NCBI GenBank assembly: GCA_030789695.1
Contig: CM061140.1
Location: 84,444,422 to 84,508,421, forward strand
DNA: 64,000 nucleotides
Direction of reading: 5' to 3'
DNA from: Scilla litardierei
Taxonomy: Eukaryota; Streptophyta; Magnoliopsida; Asparagales; Asparagaceae
Every line of letters starts with the position of its first letter. The stretch's first letter is position 1. Below the pieces are notes generated by a model that worked only from the letters and a program-made list of their open reading frames with translations, was not told the origin of the DNA and made no database searches. This document shows positions 53,508-63,519 of this stretch, piece by piece. A program made the translations under genes and the position numbers.

Positions 53508-53926
53508 AGATTAGTCGGTCAAAGAGCAACCACTGACCGACTAGTTTGGCAACTAGTCGGTCGGTCGACCAACGCAGACCGACTAAGTGTAAACAGTAAC
53601 TTCTGAACGAAAATAGGATTTAGATTTAGTCGGTCCATGAACAAATACTGACCGACTAGTTTGACATCTAGTCGGTCGGTGAACGTTTTTAGACCGACTA
53701 AGAGTAAACAGTACTGATACTAAAATTTAGATGATGTGTTAGTCGGTTAAAGAAGCATTGCCGACCGACTAGTTTACAACCTAGTCGGTCAACCAACGTT
53801 CTTAGACCAACTAACGATAAATAGTAACTCCTGAACAATTTAGAAAGCCAACTAGTCGGTCCAAGAAGGATTGATGACCGACTGGATCGTCATCTAGTCG
53901 GTCGGTGCCCCTTCTCATACCGGCTA
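53508..53926 (-). repeat. ACTAGTCGGTC inverted-repeat array, G2 5' LTR
   Basis: Same array as 46262-46680 with a few single-base differences, some of which break half-sites (for example GACCGACTAA to GACCAACTAA). Confidence 0.9.
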
Positions 53927-54196
53927 ACGTGCCCCAAAAGTTCCGATACGGAGCGCGGAGCTCCGGGATCGATTCCTAAGACTCCTAGGCTTGATCTAAT
54001 AGTAAGATACGACCGTTATGAAGCCCGTCATGAATGACATACTTCGAAATCGACGATCCTAAAGAAGAAACGAGAAAACACGACGAAACGATCGAAAATG
54101 AAAGTTACGGAGACGAAAACCACACATGAGGAGAAAATCCACCAAAACATATATTATATTATAATAAATCCAGATACATGAAAAGCAGTCGTTACA

Positions 54197-54201
54197 GCCC
54201 T
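54197..54201 (+). other. Target site duplication GCCCT (right copy) of G2
   Basis: Perfect partner of 44528-44532. G1 coding sequence resumes at the next base. Confidence 0.96.
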
Positions 54202-54378
54202 GATATGACGTATGACCAGCATCCAGTGTAGATTCTGGACAGGCGTCAGAAGTCGCTTCGGAACAAGGTTGTCAATCTTGTGAGGGTGATGTGGCGACAC
54301 GGCTCGCCAGGAGAGTCTACTTGGGAGAGAGAGGATGAGATGAGAGAGCGTTACCCACTTTTATTCCCGAACACGTGA
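54202..54378 (+). pseudogene. G1 chromodomain-like tail
   Basis: Continues the G1 integrase frame after G2: DMTYDQHPV, a TAG (CAG in siblings), then ILDRRQKSLRNKVVNLVRVM and a WE-rich end to TGA at 54376. It completes the pol gene cut at 44532. Confidence 0.9.
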
Positions 54379-54424
54379 GTGTTGGGAAATTCCGAGGAAG
54401 GAATTTTTCTTAAGTTGGGGAGGA

Positions 54425-56264
54425 TATAACGACTGGTTTTGCATGTATTTGGATTATCTATATTATATATGTTTTGGTGGATTTTCTCCTTATGTGTGGT
54501 TTCCGTCTCCGTAGCTTTCGTTTTTTATCGTTTCGTCGTGATTTTCTAGCCTCTTCCTTAAATCGTTGATCTTGGAGTAAGTCACTCATGACGAACTTCA
54601 AATCGCTTATATTTTAGAGTTAGAGTGATCTTAGAAGCTATAGAAATCTTCCCGAAACTTCGCGCTTCAATTCGGCACTTTTCGTGCACTTTAGTTGGTT
54701 CGAGAAGGGGAACCAACCGACTAGATTGAGATCTAGTCGGTCGGCAACTCTTCTCAAACCGACTAGTTTATTAAATCAAAAACTCAGATGTTACTGTTTA
54801 CTCTTAGTCGGTCTAAGAACAACCACCGACCGACTAGATGTGCAACTAGTCGGTCAGAACTAGCCCTCAGACCGACTAGTTCCTTTGATTAATTTTACCT
54901 AAGTTATTGTTTATCGTTAGTTGGTCAATGAACACTCACCGACCGACTAGGTTGCAAACTAGTCGGTCGACGGGCCTTCACAGACCGACTAATTCAATTT
55001 CCCAGATTTTATTCCTTTTTCGCTGCTTGCTCTTAGTCGGTCACAGTAGAACGACCGACCGACTAGTTCTTAAACTAGTCGGTCAGCCAACCTTCTTTGA
55101 CTGACTAACTGCTGTCGTAAACCTAGGGTTTGCCCAGCCGCCGCATGAATCCTATTTAAACCCCCCGATCGTTTTCTTTCTTTTTTTCATTTCCTCCTGA
55201 GCCTCCTTCTTCCCCAATACTCATCCAACATTCCCTGGCTCTCCTCCTTCATCCCCGGAGTCCCCTCACCCCCTCCTTGAGCCGACCACCTCCCCTAGGC
55301 CATCGGCCAACCCCCAAAACCCCAAATTCCAATTTCTCCAAGGCTTTCTCGCCGTTTCCAGATCTGAGCCATAGTTTCCCGGATCGTTCTTCCGTCGCCG
55401 TGCTTGCTCGACATCGTTCTTCCGCTAACGATTCGATAATAACTCGATCCTATAATATACTCATAACCCATATGTGATTTTTGTTAAACCCTAATAAAAA
55501 TGGTTATTGTTTTGATGATTGTTTCTCCATAACAGCGACTTTCCCCGTAGATTAGCGATTGTGAGACGAACCTTCGCGATCGTCATCCTCCGTGCTAGGC
55601 AAGTGAAACTTGCCACTTACGGTTTTAGGCCATGTCCTTAGGCCATTTACTTGTTTTAGCGTAAAAGAGACTAGGCAGTGAAAGGATAGCTGCCTAGACG
55701 CCCTTTGATCTAGCTTGACAACGAAGCTAGATCCGTCACCTTCATCATGCTTGTATGTCATGTTTAATTTCAATTAACGGTACGTGAATATCTGTTCATG
55801 TCATTGCATACTTGATTGTTCATCGTGTTTGTGTAGCACATGCTACTTTAAAATGTAAGCTGCGGAGAGTAGGATTTTGACTCCTACATCGTGACTTGAG
55901 GCTAGGTGCACCCATATGCCAAATACACTTCCTGGCTCGTGATCCAGAAGCGAGCACAGTGTGTTGATAATCCCAACGCTCGATACACGTGGAGGGGTAG
56001 GGTTAAACGGTCGCTTGAGCGTAGAAGTGAGCCCGTACAGCCACTTCAGCCAAAAGACGGAAACTCTGAGCACAAAGTGAAAATCGTGATAAGCGAGAAT
56101 CGTGATAAGTGATTCGTGAATTAGTGATTTGGTAGCTTTTGCTACATCATGCGTGCTTGTCCCTTCTTGTCCTTTTTAACTGTTGCATCATACTTAAATG
56201 TCATGTCATTGCATCCTACTTGAACTGTTAGGTTGTTAGTTTACTTTCATTTTCCTTGCACAAG
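54425..56264 (+). repeat. 3' LTR of G1, cut by G3
   Basis: 1840 bp matching 37572 onward, preceded by the tract AAGTTGGGGAGGA. It starts TATAACGAC instead of TGTAACGAC. It contains the inverted-repeat array (about 54715-55110) and TATTTAAA near 55153. It breaks off in TTTCCTTGCACAAG at 56264, where G3 starts, just before the position of the small acidic ORF. Confidence 0.93.
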
Positions 56265-56549
56265 TGTAACGACTGCTTTTCATGTATCTGGATTTATTAT
56301 AATATAATATATGTTTTGGTGGATTTTCTCCTCATGTGTGGTTTTCGTCTCCGTAACTTTCATTTTCGATCGTTTCGTCGTGTTTTCTCGTTTCTTCTTT
56401 AGGATCGTCGATTTCGAAGTACGTCATTCATGACAGGCTTCATAACGGTCGTATCTTACTATTAGATCAAGCCTAGGAGTCTTAGGAATTGATCTCGGAG
56501 CTCCGCGCTCCGTATCGGAACTTTTGGTGCACGTTAGCCGGTATGAGAA

Positions 56550-56950
56550 GGGGCACCGACCGACTAGATGACGATCCAGTCAGTCGGCAATCCTTCTTGG
56601 ACCGACTAGTTGGCTTTCTAAATTATTCAAGAATTACTGTTTATCGTTAGCCGGTCTAAGAACGTTGGTTGACCGACTAGGTTGCAAACTAGTCGGTCAG
56701 CAATGCTTCTTTAACCGACTAACTCTTCAACTTAATTTTAGTATCAATACTGTTCACTCTTAGTCGGTCTAAGAACGTTCATCGACCGACTAGATGTTAA
56801 ACTAGTCGGTCAGTATTTGTTCCTTGACCGACTAATTCTAAATCCTATTTTCGTTCAGAAGTTACTGTTTACACTTAGTCGGTCTGCGTTGGTCGACCGA
56901 CCGACTAGTTGCCAAACTAGTCGGTCAGTGGTTGCTCTTTGACCGACTAA
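56550..56950 (+). repeat. ACTAGTCGGTC inverted-repeat array, G3 5' LTR
   Basis: Repeated opposed half-sites such as GACCGACTAGG-TTGCAAA-CTAGTCGGTC near 56672 and GACCGACTAGTTGCCAAACT near 56898. They end about 42 bp before the TATA-like box. Confidence 0.9.
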
Positions 56951-56993
56951 TCTGTGTTAAAACCCTAATTTCTGGGCAACCGCCAGCCCAACC

Positions 56994-57001
56994 TATTTAT
57001 A
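56994..57001 (+). promoter_or_regulatory. TATA-like box of the G3 LTR
   Basis: TATTTATA in AACCTATTTATACCCCTCC, in the same position relative to the array as in G1 and G2. Confidence 0.5.
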
Positions 57002-57270
57002 CCCCTCCCAAACGTTTTCTTCTTCCTCCACTCGACCCAAAACCCTAGTTTCTCCCCCATTGAGCCCCCATCTTCCTCCAAGCCTTATTCCTTCATCCCA
57101 AGCCCTAGATCCATCATCTAAACCCTCCATCAACTCATTCTACCTCTCATCTTCCCCAAAATCTCACCAAATCCCCAAAATCCCCCAAAACCCCTAACTC
57201 TCCAAACTTCTCCATTTGTTTCCAGATCTGGTCCTAGGGTTCTCCGGAGTGTTTCTTCCGCTTCCTCTCG

Positions 57271-57368
57271 GTAAGAAATCGATTTCTCGATGTTTTCATA
57301 ACCTATTTGTATTTTTATGAAACCCTAATGAAATTTCATGTTGTTTGATGATTGTTTCCCCAAAACAG
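57271..57368 (+). other. Candidate leader intron in the G3 LTR
   Basis: 98 bp, GTAAGAAATCG to CAAAACAG, AT-rich, with conserved flanks. Splicing is inferred. Confidence 0.5.
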
Positions 57369-58237
57369 CGATTTCCCCCGTAGATTAGCATCCGCGAGAC
57401 GAACCTTCGTGATCGTCATCCCCGGTGCTAGGCAAGTGAAAATTGCCACTTAGGGTTTAGGCCATGTTTTAGGCCATTTTGCTTGTTGTAGGCGTAAAAG
57501 AGGCTAGGCGACGAAATGATACTCGCCTAAGCGCAAATTTGGGGAACTAGCTTGACAACGAAGCTAGTTCTGACATATATCATGTTGCACAATTACCATG
57601 TCATGTTTACTTTCCATTAACGGTACGCAAATTAATTGTCATGGCATTGCATTCTTTAAGTGATCCCGTGATTGCGTAGCATCGCTACAATACTTGTGTT
57701 CCTGGCTCGTGACCAGAAGCGAGCATAATGAGTTGCTAACCCCAACGCTCGATATTGAATTGTGAACTAAGAAACAAGCTCCCGTGCGGGGCAACCCTGG
57801 CTCACTTGCTGGGCTCATGTACAGGGACCCTGGCTTGTTTACGTGTGGGATGGGGTAAGAGTTAAGCGGCCATTCAACTGGGAGTCTGTCCGATCAGCAA
57901 CTGCAGTTGTAAGGCGTAAACTCTGGGGTGGGGTAGTGTTTAGGGCCGATCAGTGTGAATGATGTACCATTCAGCTGAAGGGCGTAAACATCTACAAAAC
58001 AACGTGAAACGTGACTAGTGAATTGATTGAGATTGTTAGTAGCGTGGCTACTCTTGTCTTGTCCCGATAATTGTTCTCTTGTACGAATTGTCTTGCCATG
58101 TCTTGTTTGTACACTCATGTTATAATTGCCATGTCATGCATACTATAACTGCTAGGTTGCTAGAGCCCTTCTTTCAGTTTCCTTGCTCAAGTCTTTTAGA
58201 CTTGCTGACATGTGCCCTTTACTCTTTTGGGTGACAC

Positions 58238-58345
58238 ATGTTAGGTCCTGAGCCTGAGTACCTTGTTGAGGACGAGGTGTTTGCTGACGCCGAGCCCGAG
58301 CTTGTGTTTGACGGGGAGTACATGGACACTGGGGACCAGTCCTAG
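58238..58345 (+). CDS. Acidic 35-codon small ORF in the G3 LTR
   Basis: ATG at 58238 to TAG at 58343-58345, starting MLGPEPEYLVEDEV and ending DTGDQS. Nearly identical to the G2 versions. It has not acquired a stop although the gag-pol of this copy has many, but it is short, so this is weak evidence. Confidence 0.4.
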   Translation: MLGPEPEYLVEDEVFADAEPELVFDGEYMDTGDQS

Positions 58346-58834
58346 TGTCTTCGTTGTGTTTTCCTTTTGTTTAGACTGTTATTTTGTTGTCGGTGCGTAG
58401 CACCTATACTTTGTTATGTCGTTGCTTTTGTTGGCCTTGTTCTGGGCCTTTAGACTCTTTCTTTTAGCCTGGTGGCTTTCCTGGATGTTGGACTTATTTT
58501 CATGTTGGACAATTTATGAGATATGAGAATTTTATTTCTGTCTCTTCTTTTATTATTATTGTTGCTCTGTTTGTGGTTACAGGGACCTGCTTATGTTTTA
58601 TTGACGCTTATCGGGTTTGGGGTTTCACAGCTCCACTCTCGTGCGGACCTTTTCACGTCTCGCCTCCATTTTAGGGAAGCAGGTCGTGACAGGTTTTGTT
58701 GGTGGCCCATGCAGGTCTTTCTGTAACTGCGATTTTTGGAATAGTGATAATAATATTAGAATGTCCAATAAACTGAGTTCGACATCCGAGTCATAAGCTA
58801 TGAGTCTAATCTGATTCGTTCTCTGTGTCACTAG

Positions 58835-59966
58835 ATGGCAGGAAGACGATTCACCCATGGTGGGGGTAGTGGTGCGCTCCCTCATGATGAGGAGCCTGAG
58901 CGGGAGCCCACCAACAGGGAGATGATGCGGATGATGCTCCAGATGATGCAAGTGCAGCAGGGCGTGCTTCTGCAAGTCCAGAATGCTCCACTTGCTCGAG
59001 CTGCCCGGGCTCTTCCGGATGCCCCTCGCTCTGAGCCAGGAGCGAAGCAATTTCGGGAGCTGGGTCCTGCATATTTTGATGGGTCTGAGGGTCCTCTGGC
59101 TGTCGATGAGTGGATTCGGAACATCGAGGACAATCTGAAGATGGCCAAGATCACCCCGGCTGGATGGGTTGATTTGGCGAAGAGGCAACTCAAGGATAAT
59201 GCTCGGTATTGGTGGGATGCGGAAGAGAAGATGTTGGTGGAGCCGATAGCTTGGGCTACCTTCAAGGCCAGATTTGAGGGTGAGTTCTTCCCGAAAGCTG
59301 CCAGAGAAGAGATGCTGCAGCATTTTATCGATTTGAAGCAAGGAAGCTCATCGGTGGACCTGTATCACCAAGAGTTCATGAGGCTGAGTCGGTTTGCACC
59401 AAAGATGGTGCAGGACACTGAGGAGAGAGCTCAGAGGTTCCTGCAGGGACTTGCTTCGGAGCTCCAGAGTTTTGTGACCTCTTCTGACCGGGAGTCTTAT
59501 CAGAAGGTTCTAGTAGCAGCCAAGAGGCAGGAGCTGCTCGTGAACCAGAGGAGGGGGTCTGTTGTTGGTGATGGGAAGAGGCCTATGGAGCAGGCGAGAG
59601 CTGTGGTTAGACCTGGATTCAGGCCTAATCAGTCCGCTCAGTTTAAGAGGCCAGGAGGGCCAATTCTGAAGACTTGTCATTTCTGCGGCAAGCCTGGCCA
59701 CATCAAGGATCAGTGTCGGAAGTTTTTGGGCCAGTGTCTGGTTTGTGGTGATGCTTCCCATGCCGCGAAGGATTGTCGGCACGCGAATCAGCTGCGGAGG
59801 GCACCTGTTGCAGCACAGCCGTTGCAGCAGCGAGCGTCTGTTCCTGCTGGACGTGGAGCAGCTCTTGTTCCATAGGGACAGGCTTTTCGGCAGGCTGTTC
59901 CGCCAAGGAAGCAGGCTTTTCTGATGACCGCTGTGGAGAGCGAGGCTGTGGATGAGGTTATCACAG
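58835..59966 (+). pseudogene. G3 gag with one in-frame stop
   Basis: 377 codons from ATG 58835 (MAGRRFTHGG) to the candidate donor at 59967. A TAG at 59873-59875 (CAG in G2) removes the last 30 residues or so. The capsid-like core and both zinc knuckles are intact: CHFCGKPGHIKDQC and CLVCGDASHAAKDC. The start is supported by the matching ATG in G1 and G2. It still encodes a nearly complete Gag of 346 residues. Confidence 0.92.
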
Positions 59967-60079
59967 GTAATCCTCAATCTAGCTGTTACTTTCCTAGCTG
60001 GTTTTGATTGTTAGATTGTGTTGTTTGCTTGAACATGGTTGTTTTCTAGACTAGGGTTTGATTGTTAATTGATTGTTAG
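59967..60079 (+). other. Candidate intron 1 of G3 (gag/protease junction)
   Basis: 113 bp, GTAATCC to GATTGTTAG, T-rich. Joining its flanks is phase 1 and continues into [18 protein letters not shown], the normal run-up to the chromovirus protease active site. Confidence 0.63.
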
Positions 60080-62499
60080 GTGTGGTTTTGGTTTGCACAT
60101 TTCCTGCACGAGTCCTCTTTGACTCTGGTGCATCGATGTGCATTATTTCTCGGAGCTTCGTGGAGAGGCATTCCTTGTCGACGTCCCCTCTTCCCAAGAG
60201 TTGGAATATCGTTACAGGGAATGGCGTGGTCTCGGTGCATTCGTGGTTGTAATTCTTGCTCGTTGGTGGTCTGTGGACATGAGATTTTCGCTGATTTCAT
60301 TGTCCACGACATCATCAACTATGATGCAGTTCTTGGGATGGACTGGCTTGCGAGCTTCTATGCTACGATCGACTGTCGGAGGAAGAAGGTGGTGTTCGAG
60401 ATTCCCGGACATCCAGTATTTGAATTCAGTCGTGGTAGCAATTCACTTGGTCCTGTCAGATTTCGGGCCAGGCCGGTGGAGGTTGTGGCTATGCAGATGG
60501 AGCTGGAGTGGCCAGCTGTGGTGCGTGATTTTGGCGACGTCTTCCCCGAGGAGATGTCTGGTTTGCCACCTGATCGAGCCCTAGAATTTTCTATCGATCT
60601 TGTTCCAGTGCGCAGCCGATTTCAAAGGCGCTGTATCGTATGGCACCTGCAGAATTGGAGGAGTTGCGAAAGCAGTTGGATGAGCTTTTGCAGAAGGGTT
60701 ATATCAATCCTATCGTGTCTCCATGGGGAGCACCGGTGTTGCTGGTGAAGAAGAAGGATGGTTCGCGTCGCATGTGCGTGGACTATCGGGAGTTGAATGC
60801 GGTGACCATTAAGAATAAATACACGTTGCCTCGCATCGATGATATTTTTGATCAGCTTGGAGGTTCGAGGGTGTTTTCTAAATTGGATTTGAGGAGTGGT
60901 TACCATCAGTTGAAGGTGAAGAAGGGAGATGTTCCGAAGACAGCGTTCAGGACGAAGTATGGACACTATGAGTTTGTGGTTATGCCTTTCGGCGTAACTA
61001 ACGCGCCCGTAGTTTTCATGAATCTGATGAACCTGATTTTCTACGACTTTTTAGATAAGTTTGTCGTTATCTTTATTGACGACATTCTGATCTACTCGAA
61101 GTCGGAGGAAGAGCATGCCTCGCACTTTAGGATGGTATTGGAGATTTTGAGGAAGCATCGGTTGTATGCTAAGTTTTCGAAGTGCGAGTTCTGGCTGGAT
61201 AGAGTTGCTTTTCTCGGGCATGTGGTGACTGGAGATGGTATTTCAGTGGATCCCGAGAAGATTAGGTCCATCAGAGAGTGGCATGTTCCGTCGTCTGCGT
61301 CTGAGATTCGGAGCTTCCTTGGACTTGCTGGTTACTATCGGCGTTTCATTAAGGACTTTTCTCGTATTGCTGAGCCGATGACCAGGTTGACGCGGAAGGA
61401 TGTTGCTTTTGTTTGGTTGGGTGATTGTGAGAGTGCTTTTGGTATTCTGAAGGAGAGGTTGACGACTGCCCCTATTCTTGTTGTGCCTGATCGCAGCGGT
61501 GGATTTGAGATCTTTTGTGATGCTTCTGGCAAGGGTCTCGGTTGTGTGTTGCATCAGCATGGGCATGTTATGGCGTATGCGTCTCGTCAGCTTAAGGTTC
61601 ACGAGAAGAATTACTCGACGCATGATCTGGAGTTGGATGCCGTTGTGTTTGCTCTTAAGATTTGGAGGCACTTCCTGCTGAGTGAGAAAGTGAAGATTTT
61701 CACCGATCACAAAAGCTTGAAGTACATTTTCACTCAGAAGGAGCTCAACATGTGATAGCGTCGATGGTTGGAGCTTATGGCGGATTATGAGATCGATTTG
61801 CAGTTTCACCCTGGTAAGGTGAATGTTGTCCCTGATGCGCTTAGTAGGCTTCCAGCGGTGATGATTTTGACCTCGCAGTGGAGATTGTAGCAGGATTTTT
61901 ACGAGTCTGGTGTTGAGATTGTCCTTCCTGGGGAGGCTTCATCGTTGATGTAAATGCAGGTGCAGTCGACGATCGTGGATCGGATTAAGGCTGGCCAGGC
62001 TGAGGATCCGAAGCTGATGAAGATTCGGGAGCAGGTGGAAGCCGGTCTACGGACTGACTTTTTGATTCATGAGGATGGCTCGCTGAGGTTTGGAGCCAGG
62101 CTGTGTGTGCCAGCTGGGGATATTAGAGAGGAGTTGATGGTGGAGGCACACAGTTCGCCGTATTCTGTGCATCCTGGTGGCACCAAGATGTACCAGGATC
62201 TTCGTCTGAATTATTGGTGGCATGGTATGAAGAGGAGTGTGGCTCGGAGTGTAGCCAAGTGTTTGGTTTGCCAGTAAGTGAAGGCGTAGCATCAGCGTAC
62301 GGCCGGGTTGCTACAACCGCTTCCGATTCCGGAGTGGAAATGGCAACACATCACTATGGATTTCGTGACTGGACTACCTCGGAGTCCGAAGCAGAATGAC
62401 GCGATTTGGGTGATCGTGGATCGATTGACCAAATCCGCGCACTTTATTCCATTCCAAGTGGGACAGTCCACTGAGGCGCTAGCGAGGAGATATATGGAG
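60080..62499 (+). pseudogene. G3 pol: protease, RT, RNase H, integrase N-terminal half
   Basis: Same 2420-bp length as G2. A one-base insertion near 60240 and a one-base deletion near 60608 shift the protease/RT linker out of frame between them. Protease [13 protein letters not shown] is near 60120. [15 protein letters not shown] is near 60885 and [10 protein letters not shown] near 61074. RNase H starts [17 protein letters not shown] near 61513. Stops lie at 61753, 61756, 61888, 61951, 62275 and 62287. Integrase CLVCQ is near 62262 and [13 protein letters not shown] near 62341. RT itself is intact from 60640 to 61755, but the polyprotein cannot be made. Confidence 0.92.
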
Positions 62500-62570
62500 G
62501 TAAAATTCTTTTACTCTCCGTTTTATTTCCTTTTCCTAGTTTGGATAGTGATGTAACGTGAATCGTGTAG
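62500..62570 (+). other. Candidate intron 2 of G3 (within integrase)
   Basis: 71 bp, GTAAAATTC to CGTGTAG, phase 0, same site as 43736 and 47970. Confidence 0.65.
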
Positions 62571-63473
62571 GAGGTTGTGCGACTTCATGAAGTCCCCGTG
62601 AGTATCATGTCTGACAGAGACACGAGGTTCACATCTTAGTTCTGGCAGAGTTTGCAGAAGAGCTTGGGTACGCGTCTGAGTTTCAGCACGGCGTACCATC
62701 CGCAGACGGATGGCCAGTCCGAGAGGACGATTCAGATTTTGGAAGACATGCTGAGGGCGTGCATGTTGGATTTCAAGGGTTCGTGGGAGGACCATCTACA
62801 TCTGGTAGAGTTTTCTTACAACAACAGCTTCCAGGCGAGTATTGGCATGGCGCCTTTCGCCGCTTTGTATGGGAGGAAATGTCGATCGCCATTGAGTTGG
62901 GATGACGTTGGTGATCGGGAGCTGTTGGGACCTGAGATGATCGTGGAGGCCGTGGATATCGTCAGGAATATTCGGGAGAGGTTGAGGATTGCTCAGGACC
63001 GTTTTAAGCATTGGGCGGATGCTAAACGTCGTCCTTTGGAGTTTCAGCCGGGCGACCATGTGTTCTTGAAGATCTCCCCGAATCGCGGTGTGATTCGTTT
63101 TGGGAAGCGAGGGAAGTTGAGCCCGCGATACATTGGACCGTTTGACATTTTGGAGAGGGTTGGCGAGGTAGCGTATCGCTTGGCCTTGCCGCCATCTTTA
63201 GAAGGAGTTCACAATGTTTTCCATGTGTCGCAGCTTCGTCGATACATTAGCGATCCTTCTCATGCGGTGGATTTTTCGGAGATTACCGTTCGCCCCGATA
63301 TGACGTATGACCAGCATCCAGTGCAGATTCTGGACAGGCGTCAGAAATCGCTTCGGAACAAGATTGTCAATCTTGTGAGGGTGATGTGGTGACACGGCTC
63401 ACCTAGAGAGTCTACTTGGGAGAATGAGGATGAGATGCGAGAGCGTTTCCCACTTTTGTTTCCGGACACGTGA
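62571..63473 (+). pseudogene. G3 integrase C-terminal part and chromodomain-like tail
   Basis: Same 903-bp length as G2. Stops lie at 62637 (TAG) and 63390 (TGA, in VMW-stop where G2 has Arg). The catalytic Asp (SDRDTRFTS) and Glu (QTDGQSERTIQ) are present. The tail stop at 63390 cuts the chromodomain-like segment in half. The original terminator is at 63471. Confidence 0.92.
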
Positions 63474-63506
63474 GTGTTTGGAAATTCCGAGGACGGAATT
63501 TTTCTT

Positions 63507-63519
63507 AAGTTGGGGAGGA
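63507..63519 (+). other. Polypurine tract of G3
   Basis: AAGTTGGGGAGGA directly before the 3' LTR, as in the other copies. Confidence 0.85.

Larger units (their letters stand above)
44533..54196 (-). mobile_element. Chromovirus G2 (Ty3/gypsy, Tekay/Del-like), complete, minus strand
   Basis: 9664 bp with two LTRs of 2418 bp each (44533-46950 and 51779-54196) and a perfect GCCCT duplication. On the minus strand it encodes gag (51635-50504), pol (50390-47971 and 47899-46997) and a polypurine tract (46951-46963). Only three in-frame stops and no frameshift were found, so it is the best-preserved copy in the window. By eye the two LTRs differ at about 40 sites (near 1.7 percent), so insertion is fairly recent but not new. 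It lies inside the integrase gene of G1. Confidence 0.96.
51779..54196 (-). repeat. 5' LTR of G2
   Basis: Partner of 44533-46950, of identical length. On the minus strand transcription would start here, downstream of TATTTATA (53467-53460) and of the inverted-repeat array (about 53508-53926). The candidate leader intron is at 53190-53093. Confidence 0.95.
37572..56264 (+). mobile_element. Chromovirus G1 (Ty3/gypsy, Tekay/Del-like), interrupted by G2 and G3
   Basis: Parts: LTR 37572-39929, gag from 40074, pol to 44532, then G2 (44533-54196), then the pol tail 54202-54378, polypurine tract and 3' LTR 54425-56264, cut by G3 at 56265. The domain order protease, RT, RNase H, integrase, chromodomain-like tail defines a chromovirus. 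The tail MTYDQHPVQILDRRQKSLRN resembles the Tekay chromodomain. G1 is more diverged from G2 and G3 than they are from each other, and it carries at least eight stop codons. The remainder of its 3' LTR lies beyond the window. Confidence 0.9.
56265..58691 (+). repeat. 5' LTR of G3
   Basis: 2427 bp from TGTAACGACTGC to AGGTCGTGACA. It holds the inverted-repeat array (about 56550-56950), TATTTATA (56994), the candidate leader intron (57271-57368) and the acidic small ORF (58238-58345). Confidence 0.93.
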
